64,000 nucleotides of DNA from JBALVT01 sp036960305 (lineage in GTDB: Bacteria > Pseudomonadota > Gammaproteobacteria > Pseudomonadales > Halieaceae), in contig JBALWA010000002.1 in NCBI GenBank assembly GCA_036960305.1, forward strand, positions 1 to 64,000, read 5' to 3'. The translations under genes were made by a program, and so were the position numbers. The notes beneath the pieces were generated by a model. That model was not told the origin of the DNA, did not search any database, and saw nothing but the letters and a program-made list of their open reading frames with translations. Positions 16,107 to 23,087 of the stretch are shown here, one piece after another (the stretch's first letter is position 1; each line of letters begins with the position of its first letter).

Positions 16107-16358
16107 ATGACAAAAGTAATTCGTATCGCCATCGTATGCGCTGCAGCCATCGCTGCCGGCACGGCCGCTGCAGATGATGAACAGCTACTAAAACAATGTC
16201 GCGCACTGAAGCAGGAAGTGGCACGTCTGGATGCACTCAGGGAAGGGGGCGGCAGTGCCAGAAAAATGGATGGGTGGAAAAGGCAGATACACGACAAACA
16301 GGATGAGTACTCAAGACTGTATTGTCGCCAGTATCGGTTTGAACTCGATAAGCGCTAG
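16107..16358 (+). CDS. Small secreted helical protein, function unknown
   Basis: 83-residue protein with a clear signal peptide (MTKVIRIAIVCAAAIAAGTAAA, cut near residue 22) and a mature region of about 60 charged, helical residues with two cysteines (QCRAL and LYCRQ) that could form a disulfide. A strong GGGAGGGG ribosome site sits 6 bases before ATG 16107; an in-frame ATG at 16083 lies before that site and would spoil the signal peptide. No recognised domain. The 155 bases upstream (15952-16106) hold no gene that I can see. Confidence 0.7.
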   Translation: MTKVIRIAIVCAAAIAAGTAAADDEQLLKQCRALKQEVARLDALREGGGSARKMDGWKRQIHDKQDEYSRLYCRQYRFELDKR

Positions 16359-16367
16359 GATAGCGGG

Positions 16368-16586
16368 TCAGTCGTTGGGGCCGATGTATTGGAACCGCGG
16401 CTTTGTCTCACCGTCGCGATCAACCGTTCCCGTAAACATCTCTAGTGGGCGAACCCAGAGACCACCCTCGCCATACAATGGGGTGTAAACCACGAGTAAG
16501 TCTCCGGTTTCCGAATGCCGTGCGACGCCCTGAACACTGTACTCGCCTCCTTTGAAATGGCGATATTTTCCTGCCTTCAACTCCAT
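16368..16586 (-). CDS. DUF1653 domain protein
   Basis: 72-residue soluble protein that is almost entirely one DUF1653 domain: GKYRHFKGGEYSVQGVARHSETG then LVVYTPLYGEGGLWVRPLEMF and a C-terminal RFQYIG. The family is widespread, small and of unknown function, with a beta-rich fold. It sits 26 bases downstream of the Ndh-SelD fusion on the same strand, but its own start follows a modest ribosome site, so operon membership is uncertain. Confidence 0.85.
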   Translation of the reverse strand: MELKAGKYRHFKGGEYSVQGVARHSETGDLLVVYTPLYGEGGLWVRPLEMFTGTVDRDGETKPRFQYIGPND

Positions 16587-16612
16587 AATGTCACTCCTGA
16601 ATCAGCCTGTCT

Positions 16613-18838
16613 CTAAATCACTTCCACCGGCGCAAACCGGGACTTATTGCGCTCTCGAACTTCACCAATAATCGCCGTACTTGTGTATCCGCCCGCTTGC
16701 AGCGCCGCACACAGGGCATCAGACTTGCCCGCGTCCACGCCGATTAACAAGCCCCCGCTCGTCTGCGGATCAACCAGTAAATCCAGGCGCGCAGAATCAA
16801 CGGCAGTGGCCAGCGGCCCAATGGACTCTCTGGCCTGTATATTGACCTCGTGCATCGTGCTGTACACACCCTCCGCGATGGCTTCACGTGCCCCCGGCAA
16901 TAAAGGCACTTGATCCAAAGACAACGTCACACCAAGTTCGGGGTCCAGCATCTCCAGTAGATGGCCGAGAAGTCCGAAGCCGGTTACGTCGGTGCAGGCC
17001 GTGGCGCCAAACTCCACCGCAAGCCGGCCGGCTGCTGCATTACTCTGTAACATCATATCGACAGCAGCCTGTACGTGCCGACCATCGGCCTTTAGCTGCA
17101 TGTGGCTGGCGAAAAGTGCACCGGTGCCCAGGGGCTTGGTCAACAGAAGATGATTGCCACTTAGCAGGCCGGTTTTTGCCAACAAGCCCCTCTCAGCCGA
17201 CTGCGCCGTACCATTCACCACGAACCCGATACTCAATTCCTGCCCTTGCAAGCTATGTCCACCCTGCAATTTGCAATCGGCGGCGGCAAATTCCCGCAAT
17301 GCGCCGGACAGGATTTGCTGCAACTCCCTTTCCTGTATCGCGGGGCTGGCAAAGGGCAAAGTGATGGCAGCCAAAGCCGACAGCGGTGTCGCGCCACTCG
17401 CATAGAGATCACTGAGCGCATGATTGGCGGCGATGCGACCCATCAACCAGGGGTCTTTAACCATCTCCCTGAGTACATCAATGCTCTGCACGATCTCCAG
17501 CCCCGCTGCGCCGGGAATTAAAGCTGCATCATCAGCCTTACCCCCATTGGGGCAATGCCGGGGGAAAGCGACGGCGAGACCTGCAAGTACCGAGGACAGG
17601 CTGGCCGCTCCAATTTTGGCGCCGCAACCACCACAATGCGCCTGCTTTATCTCCCCGAGAACACCCGTGGCGTTGCTCTCATCGCCCCCAGGCATACGGG
17701 CTGGCAGATCGCGAAAGCGGGCCATAAACGCCCGATCGATACGGTCCTTCCAGCGCCAGACCCAACCGCCGGTCGCATTCAGCAGCCCTCTGTCAGCCGT
17801 CGCGCATCTCCCCCCAAGGGAGATCAAGGACAGAAAATTACGCTGCGGATGGTGCTGTTTCAGCGGTTTGTTTAATAACACATTGCGCAGGTTTTGGGCC
17901 AGCACCGGCCCCTGCCGTACAGCGTAAACCCCGGCCTTCGCCCGCGGATGGTTTAACTGCGTGGCGACATCACCCGCGGCAAAAATACTGTCCTGGCCGA
18001 CGACCTGTAGCGTATCGCGGATGGCGAGAAAGCCGGCATCATCTGTTGCCAGGCCACTTGCGCTAATCCATGGCACGGCTACCGCCCCGGTGCACCAGAA
18101 CAAATCATCAAATGCGTACTGCCCACCACCGGCAAGACACAGGGCCTGTTGCTCTACCGCAACAACACGCTCCCCCGTATAAAGATCAATGCCGTAGTCC
18201 ACCAGAGCGCGCTCAACCGATCGCCTCGCACGCCCATTGTAGTTCTGCAGAATGCGACTCGCGCCGCAAAACAAGGAAAAACGAACGGCCGTGCCGTTAA
18301 AATGCTGGGCCATCGCAAGCACCAACTCAACGCTGCCAGCACCGCCACCCACCACCGCGATCCGATAGGGATCTTCAACGGCTCGCGGCTCCAGCTTTGC
18401 CGACACAGTAAGCCAGCGCTGCCACAAATCTGCCACGGGTTTGACTGGCACTGCCCACTTCCTGGCGCCTGGGACAGAGTCCAGTTCCGGCGCAGAACCG
18501 GTATCGACACTCAATAAATCGTAGGCAATTGACGGCCGCCCGCGCAGAGAAAGGACTTTTTGCTGCGGCTGGATTGCAGTGACCTCCGCGGCAATGAACC
18601 TGACGCCTGCCCACTGGCACAGACGGGCGAGATCGATATGGGCATCCTCAAACGTGTAGTGCCCAGCCAATAGACCCGGCAGCATGCCGGAATAGGGCGT
18701 ATGGCTCTCAGGGGAAATGAGGGTAACGCGAACACCAGAAATCGGCTTCATGGCGAGCATACGCAATGCCAGAGCGTGGGCGTGACCACCCCCGATGAAT
18801 ACCAGGTCCCGCACTATCTCCCTGGAGGCCTGCATCAA
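16613..18838 (-). CDS. selD: Fused NAD(P)H dehydrogenase-like / selenide, water dikinase (Ndh-SelD)
   Basis: 741-residue fusion. Residues 1-about 390 form a pyridine-nucleotide-disulfide/NADH dehydrogenase-type flavoprotein with FAD motif FIGGGHAHA (14-22), a second Rossmann motif VVGGGAGSVELV (162-173) and IFAAGDVA near 290. Residues about 395-741 are SelD, which makes selenophosphate from selenide and ATP: GGCGAKIG places the catalytic residue at C405 with K408, a cysteine form and not selenocysteine. ADDAA, GRIAANHALSDLYA, DVTGFGLLGH and PQTSGGLL follow. The family VDDP motif reads VKDP here. The gene starts one base after selU. The flavoprotein half may supply reduced selenium; this is inferred. 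Confidence 0.93.
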   Translation of the reverse strand: MMQASREIVRDLVFIGGGHAHALALRMLAMKPISGVRVTLISPESHTPYSGMLPGLLAGHYTFEDAHIDLARLCQWAGVRFIAAEVTAIQPQQKVLSLRGRPSIAYDLLSVDTGSAPELDSVPGARKWAVPVKPVADLWQRWLTVSAKLEPRAVEDPYRIAVVGGGAGSVELVLAMAQHFNGTAVRFSLFCGASRILQNYNGRARRSVERALVDYGIDLYTGERVVAVEQQALCLAGGGQYAFDDLFWCTGAVAVPWISASGLATDDAGFLAIRDTLQVVGQDSIFAAGDVATQLNHPRAKAGVYAVRQGPVLAQNLRNVLLNKPLKQHHPQRNFLSLISLGGRCATADRGLLNATGGWVWRWKDRIDRAFMARFRDLPARMPGGDESNATGVLGEIKQAHCGGCGAKIGAASLSSVLAGLAVAFPRHCPNGGKADDAALIPGAAGLEIVQSIDVLREMVKDPWLMGRIAANHALSDLYASGATPLSALAAITLPFASPAIQERELQQILSGALREFAAADCKLQGGHSLQGQELSIGFVVNGTAQSAERGLLAKTGLLSGNHLLLTKPLGTGALFASHMQLKADGRHVQAAVDMMLQSNAAAGRLAVEFGATACTDVTGFGLLGHLLEMLDPELGVTLSLDQVPLLPGAREAIAEGVYSTMHEVNIQARESIGPLATAVDSARLDLLVDPQTSGGLLIGVDAGKSDALCAALQAGGYTSTAIIGEVRERNKSRFAPVEVI

Positions 18839-18839
18839 G

Positions 18840-19937
18840 CTATCGCAGCCCGGTAGCCCGTGCGACTACCTCCTCACGGCTGCCACTAAACAGGACGGTG
18901 CCAGCACGCTTGCCCAACTGATATTCATACATCGGGTCGTAGTAAGTGGTCAGCAGGCTGCTAATCCATTGACTGTGTAAAGAGAGATCACCGCTGGCCC
19001 ACTGTGCCTCAAAGGCGGCATCCAGCAGAGCACTCACCTCAAGATGCCGCTCACCCCCCAGGCGTTTGCGAATCCTGAACAGGTCTTGTTGCAATTTGGC
19101 ACAATGCAAACGGGAGGCCTCTTCTTCTCCGTGCGCCTCGGCAAAGCGACTCCCCAGATCAATAACATAATCGGCAACCACCACATTAACGCGCTCAGCA
19201 AGACTCTCTTCCACGACAAACATGGGCACCTCTTTCATCTTGTCACCCAACGCCTGTGGTAAATAACGCCGACCGATTAAGTGGCCCTCATCTTCCAGAT
19301 AGATACGATTCTCGCCGCCCGCGAGTTGCTTCATCAGCGCGATGCTGAGCGCGTTTTCAAAATCGATCTGACTCGGCTGCGGTTCCAGCAACTGGCCGAA
19401 CGTTGAGCCCCGGTGCCCGGCCAACCCTTCGAGGTCTACGCTGCGGGGCAATTGTTCGATCACCCGGGTTTTCCCTGTTCCGGTCTTGCCCGCGATCAGT
19501 ACGATATCGGCCTGTTCCACAGAGCGCTCCAGCTCCTGTAGCAGAAACTGACGCATTGCCTTGTAACCGCCCTTGATCAATGGGTAGTCAATGCCCTCGT
19601 CGCGCAGCCACTGGCGAACGGTCTGCGAGCGCAGGCCGCCACGAAAACAGTACAGATAGCCCGCGGGATGACTGGCAGCAAATTGGCGCCAGGCGACCAT
19701 GCGCTCTTCTCGGGATTGCCCTGAGACAAGCTGGTGCCCCAGCGCTATCGCCGCATCCTGTCCCTGCTTTTTATAGCAGGTGCCGACTTGTGCGCGCTCG
19801 TCATCTGACATCAACGGCAAACTCTCAGCGCCAGGAAAAGCACCCTGGTCGAACTCGCCCGGTGCCCGCATGTCCATCATGGGCGTATCGTCCAGAAACA
19901 AACTTCTGTAATCATCGGTATCCGGACGTTGGGACAT
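18840..19937 (-). CDS. selU: tRNA 2-selenouridine synthase SelU (MnmH)
   Basis: Converts 2-thiouridine to 2-selenouridine at the wobble position of Lys, Glu and Gln tRNAs using selenophosphate. An N-terminal rhodanese domain (about 1-125) has active-site YLYCFRGGLRS; with the ATG at 19937 this is Cys97, the same number as in E. coli SelU. The C-terminal half has a P-loop GKTGTGKT. Length 365 (E. coli 364). The frame runs upstream to 19970 but would then reach into the rdgC 3' end. The gene is directly coupled to the Ndh-SelD gene that provides its substrate. Confidence 0.96.
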   Translation of the reverse strand: MSQRPDTDDYRSLFLDDTPMMDMRAPGEFDQGAFPGAESLPLMSDDERAQVGTCYKKQGQDAAIALGHQLVSGQSREERMVAWRQFAASHPAGYLYCFRGGLRSQTVRQWLRDEGIDYPLIKGGYKAMRQFLLQELERSVEQADIVLIAGKTGTGKTRVIEQLPRSVDLEGLAGHRGSTFGQLLEPQPSQIDFENALSIALMKQLAGGENRIYLEDEGHLIGRRYLPQALGDKMKEVPMFVVEESLAERVNVVVADYVIDLGSRFAEAHGEEEASRLHCAKLQQDLFRIRKRLGGERHLEVSALLDAAFEAQWASGDLSLHSQWISSLLTTYYDPMYEYQLGKRAGTVLFSGSREEVVARATGLR

Positions 19938-19950
19938 GGGCTTTAAAACC

Positions 19951-20856
19951 TTATTCTGCTTCCCCGCCAAACAGAGCGATCACCCGGTCCTGCAAACCGA
20001 TCACCGCATCTGACATCAGGGCAAAATCTGCATCCAGGCGAGCCGCCAGCTCTGACTCCGGAATCTCATCATTCTCTTTCAGCAGTTCATCGGAAAACTT
20101 CAATCGCCTCAAGCACAGGTCTTCGGCGATCACCAGGGATATACGCTCCTCCCAGCTCAGGGAAAGACGAGCAACCTGCTTACCTGCATTGAGGTGAGTT
20201 TCCACCTCTTCACTCAGCAGGTCAACGCCACGACAGCGAACAACACCCCCCTCCTCGCCCGGCTCACGCAACTCGCACTCCTCGCCCAGAACAAAATCGT
20301 CGGACAGATTCTGGTGCACCAACCAACCGGTCATGGTCGCTGACGGGGCATTATTGACCTGCGGTAAAACCACAGGAAAAGTGCCGATACAATCTCGCAA
20401 CAGGTTCAATAGTTCCTCCGCCCGGGAGGCACTGGCGGCATCCACAAAAAGCCATTTGGAGCGAGTATCAATAAAAGCAAAGGTACGGGAGGACCGTGAA
20501 AAGGCCCGGGGCAGGCAATCCTGAACGATCTCATCTTTGAGGTTCAGCCGCTCTTTGCGGTATACCTTGCGTGCCTCTTCCGCTTCTATATGTGCGACCC
20601 GCTCTTCAAGTTGCTCGCGTACCACGGTAGAGGGCAGCAGTTTTTCTTCCCGTTTGAGACTGATCAGGTAACGGCCATTGGCCGCATGTACCAGCATTTC
20701 TGACTGCTCCCCCAGGGGGGCCACCCAACCCAGAGACAAAGCCTGGGATTTGGCACAGGGCTGAAAAGCGCGCGAAGACAGCTGGTCTTCCAGTTGTTCG
20801 GGGGTCAACTCAAAAGGACTGGTCAGGCGATAAGCCCGAAGATTCTTAAACCACAT
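19951..20856 (-). CDS. rdgC: Recombination-associated protein RdgC
   Basis: Nucleoid-associated DNA-binding protein that forms a ring dimer around DNA and restrains RecA. The N-terminus MWFKNLRAYRLTSPFELTPEQLE and segments SLGWVAPLG, WLFVDAASASRAEELLNLLR and the C-terminal SDAVIGLQDRVIALFGGE are typical. Length 301 (E. coli 303). It is followed 13 bases later by selU on the same strand. Upstream 20857-21118 is a 262-base divergent region. Confidence 0.96.
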   Translation of the reverse strand: MWFKNLRAYRLTSPFELTPEQLEDQLSSRAFQPCAKSQALSLGWVAPLGEQSEMLVHAANGRYLISLKREEKLLPSTVVREQLEERVAHIEAEEARKVYRKERLNLKDEIVQDCLPRAFSRSSRTFAFIDTRSKWLFVDAASASRAEELLNLLRDCIGTFPVVLPQVNNAPSATMTGWLVHQNLSDDFVLGEECELREPGEEGGVVRCRGVDLLSEEVETHLNAGKQVARLSLSWEERISLVIAEDLCLRRLKFSDELLKENDEIPESELAARLDADFALMSDAVIGLQDRVIALFGGEAE

Positions 20857-21017
20857 AGTTAAATACTAGCTCTTGCAAAAGCGGGGAATTGTACCCCAGT
20901 GGCCAGCCAATGCCAGCCGACAGGCCAATATTCGGTCACAATACCGCCTGGCGCGGCCGCAAAGGCAAAAATGGTCCCTTCCGTACAAAATGTTAACCCG
21001 CTATGTGCAGGCACACG

Positions 21018-21058
21018 TTGTCAGCTGACATTGAAAGCGTTTTAATAATGCGCTTCAT
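21018..21058 (+). promoter_or_regulatory. Promoter with overlapping palindromic operator before flavoprotein gene
   Basis: TTGTCA (21018-21023), 17 bases, TTTAAT (21041-21046) make a good sigma-70 promoter. TGTCAGCTGACA at 21019-21030 is a perfect 12-bp palindrome covering the -35. A second, imperfect inverted repeat (TTGAAAGCG at 21031-21039 with CGCTTCA at 21051-21057) brackets the -10. The arrangement suggests a repressor site controlling the flavoprotein gene at 21119. The rest of 20857-21118 shows no gene. Confidence 0.55.
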
Positions 21059-21118
21059 TGAAACATCGTGCTCCGGCCTCGCGTCGACCACATGCCCATA
21101 GCCAACAGGTGAATTCAA

Positions 21119-22618
21119 ATGCTAAAAACAGCCAAGACAAACCCATCCCAGGCCCTGAGAGCTTCAGATATCAGCCATTGGGATATGGAAACTGATGTCG
21201 CCATTGTCGGCTTTGGCGGCGCAGGAGGTTGTGCCGCAATCGAAGTCGCCGATGCCGGGTCCACGGCCATCATCTTCGAATTGGCCAGTGCCAGCGGCGG
21301 CTCAACAGCGCTTTCCAGTGCCGAAATCTATATGGGCGGTAGTGGTGGTACACGGGTTCAGCAGGCCTGTGGCTTCGAAGACAAAACCGAGGATATGGTC
21401 ACCTACATGATGATGGCCGCCGGTCCCCAGGCCGATGAAGCGAAAATTCGTAACTACTGCGAGAGCAGTACCGACCACTTCCAGTGGCTATTGGATATCG
21501 GTGTCCCGTTCAAGGACAGTTTCCACGAGGAGCGCGCCATTATGTGTATGACAGACGATGGCCTGCTCTATACGGGCAGTGAAAAAGCCTACCCTTTCGC
21601 CCAGCAAGCCAAACCCTGCCCCAGGGGCCACAATCTCTATGTCGAGGGCGACAACGGCGGCCCCCTGTTCATGAAGATTGTCACCGAGAATGTCGAAAAG
21701 CGGGATGCGATTAAGGTGGAATACGAAGTTCGCGCCCTGACCCTGATCACCGATGACGAGGACCGGGTCGTTGGCCTGGTCATACGCAAGAATCAACAGG
21801 AGCTCAACGTGCGGGCAAGGCAGGGGGTTATTCTCTGTGCCGGTGGTTTCGCCATGAATGACGAGATGCTGCAAAAGTACGCCCCCATGCTGACCCGGGG
21901 CAATTCGGCAATAGGAAACCCAGGCGATATGGGGTCTGGCATCATGATGGGGATCTCCGTAGGCGGGGCGGCAATAAATATGCACGAGGGGTTCATCAGC
22001 CTGCCCTATTACCCGCCCGCCTCAATGACCAGTGGTATTCTGGTCAACGACAAGGGTCAACGCTTCATCAACGAGGACGTTTACCACGGGCGTATGGGAG
22101 CAGCCATTCTCAGCCAGCAATCAGAGCGGTTTTATTTCGTTCTCACCGTCGACCAGTACGGTGATTATGAGCGGGTCAGTTATATGGGCGCCGAGGTTGC
22201 AGGGACAGGCGAAACCGTTGCAGAGCTGGAGGAAGAGCTGGGCCTGCGCAAGGGCACTTTACAGCAGACAGTCGCCACCTATAATGAGGACTGCCAGGCC
22301 GGTGAGGACACCTTACAACACAAGGCCACACAGTGGCTGGAGCAACTGGAGCCCCCGTTGGTCGCTCTTGATGTCACCCCGGGCCGTGGCCCCTTCTACC
22401 CCTACTTCACCCTGGGCGGGCTAGACACCCTACCCAGCGGTGAAGTCGTAAACCCCCAGCGCGATGTTATTGATGGTCTTTACGCCGCGGGACGCACCGC
22501 CTGTGGTGTGGTTCGGCGTGCCGAGGGTTACAGCAGCGGCATGTCTGTTGGCGATGCCACGTTCTCAGGTAGAATGGCGGGTAAAGCTGTCGCAGCCGCG
22601 GAGCGAAACCAGGACTGA
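21119..22618 (+). CDS. FAD-binding dehydrogenase of the fumarate reductase / 3-ketosteroid dehydrogenase type
   Basis: 499-residue soluble flavoprotein. An FAD-binding Rossmann motif VAIVGFGGAGGCAAIEVADAG lies at about 27-47, and EIYMGGSGGTRVQQACGF, GVILCAGGFAMNDEML and the C-terminal GLYAAGRTACGVVRRAEGYSSGMSVGDATFSGRMAG are the hallmarks of the fumarate reductase/KstD flavoprotein fold. The family dehydrogenates or reduces C=C bonds next to a carbonyl or carboxylate, including in steroids. No signal peptide, heme or FMN domain is present. Substrate unknown. A VOC protein gene follows by four bases, so both may act on the same compound. Confidence 0.85.
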   Translation: MLKTAKTNPSQALRASDISHWDMETDVAIVGFGGAGGCAAIEVADAGSTAIIFELASASGGSTALSSAEIYMGGSGGTRVQQACGFEDKTEDMVTYMMMAAGPQADEAKIRNYCESSTDHFQWLLDIGVPFKDSFHEERAIMCMTDDGLLYTGSEKAYPFAQQAKPCPRGHNLYVEGDNGGPLFMKIVTENVEKRDAIKVEYEVRALTLITDDEDRVVGLVIRKNQQELNVRARQGVILCAGGFAMNDEMLQKYAPMLTRGNSAIGNPGDMGSGIMMGISVGGAAINMHEGFISLPYYPPASMTSGILVNDKGQRFINEDVYHGRMGAAILSQQSERFYFVLTVDQYGDYERVSYMGAEVAGTGETVAELEEELGLRKGTLQQTVATYNEDCQAGEDTLQHKATQWLEQLEPPLVALDVTPGRGPFYPYFTLGGLDTLPSGEVVNPQRDVIDGLYAAGRTACGVVRRAEGYSSGMSVGDATFSGRMAGKAVAAAERNQD

Positions 22619-22622
22619 CTAC

Positions 22623-23063
22623 ATGAAATTCCTCCACACCATGGTGCGCGCCAGCAATCTGGACGACACCATGGACTTCTATTGTGACAAATTGGGCCTC
22701 GTAGAAGTAAACCGCTACGACAGCGAAGCCGGTCGTTTCACCCTCATTTTTCTTGCAGCCCCAGGTGATCTTGAGTCAGCCAGGGCGGGCCAGAGCCCGC
22801 TGGTGGAAATAACCCACAACTGGGATTCAGAGGAATATGATAGCGGCCGGAATTTCGGGCATCTCGCCTATCGGGTCGAAGATATCTATGCACTGTGCCA
22901 GCAGTTACTGGACAAGGGCGTCACCATTAACAGACCACCCCGCGATGGGCATATGGCGTTCATTCGCTCCCCGGATGGCATCTCCATCGAGCTGTTACAG
23001 GAAGGCGATGCTCTCCCGCCGCAGGAGCCCTGGGCTTCTATGGAAAACACGGGCAACTGGTAG
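22623..23063 (+). CDS. VOC family protein (glyoxalase I-like)
   Basis: 146-residue vicinal-oxygen-chelate protein: the first beta-alpha-beta-beta-beta unit begins FLHTMVRASNLDDTMDFYCDKLG, and the second ends with GHMAFIRSPDGISIELLQ. Candidate metal ligands H5, E64-type, H80-type and E126-type positions are occupied, as in lactoylglutathione lyase (GloA, 135 residues). Glyoxalase I activity is plausible, but the pairing with a flavoprotein and the C-terminal extension suggest it may be a different lyase or isomerase. The start at ATG 22623 is four bases after the upstream stop; the longer frame overlaps the flavoprotein gene. Confidence 0.85.
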   Translation: MKFLHTMVRASNLDDTMDFYCDKLGLVEVNRYDSEAGRFTLIFLAAPGDLESARAGQSPLVEITHNWDSEEYDSGRNFGHLAYRVEDIYALCQQLLDKGVTINRPPRDGHMAFIRSPDGISIELLQEGDALPPQEPWASMENTGNW

Positions 23064-23087
23064 CTTCGTAGGGAATAACACGCCGGC

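Noticed and set aside
14829..16600. Integrative element at tRNA-Phe
   Set aside because: No integrase, no repeated tRNA 3' end and no abrupt compositional change could be seen by eye.
16613..18838. Selenocysteine (in-frame TGA) at the SelD active site
   Set aside because: The position is a normal cysteine codon (C405), with no in-frame TGA in the domain.
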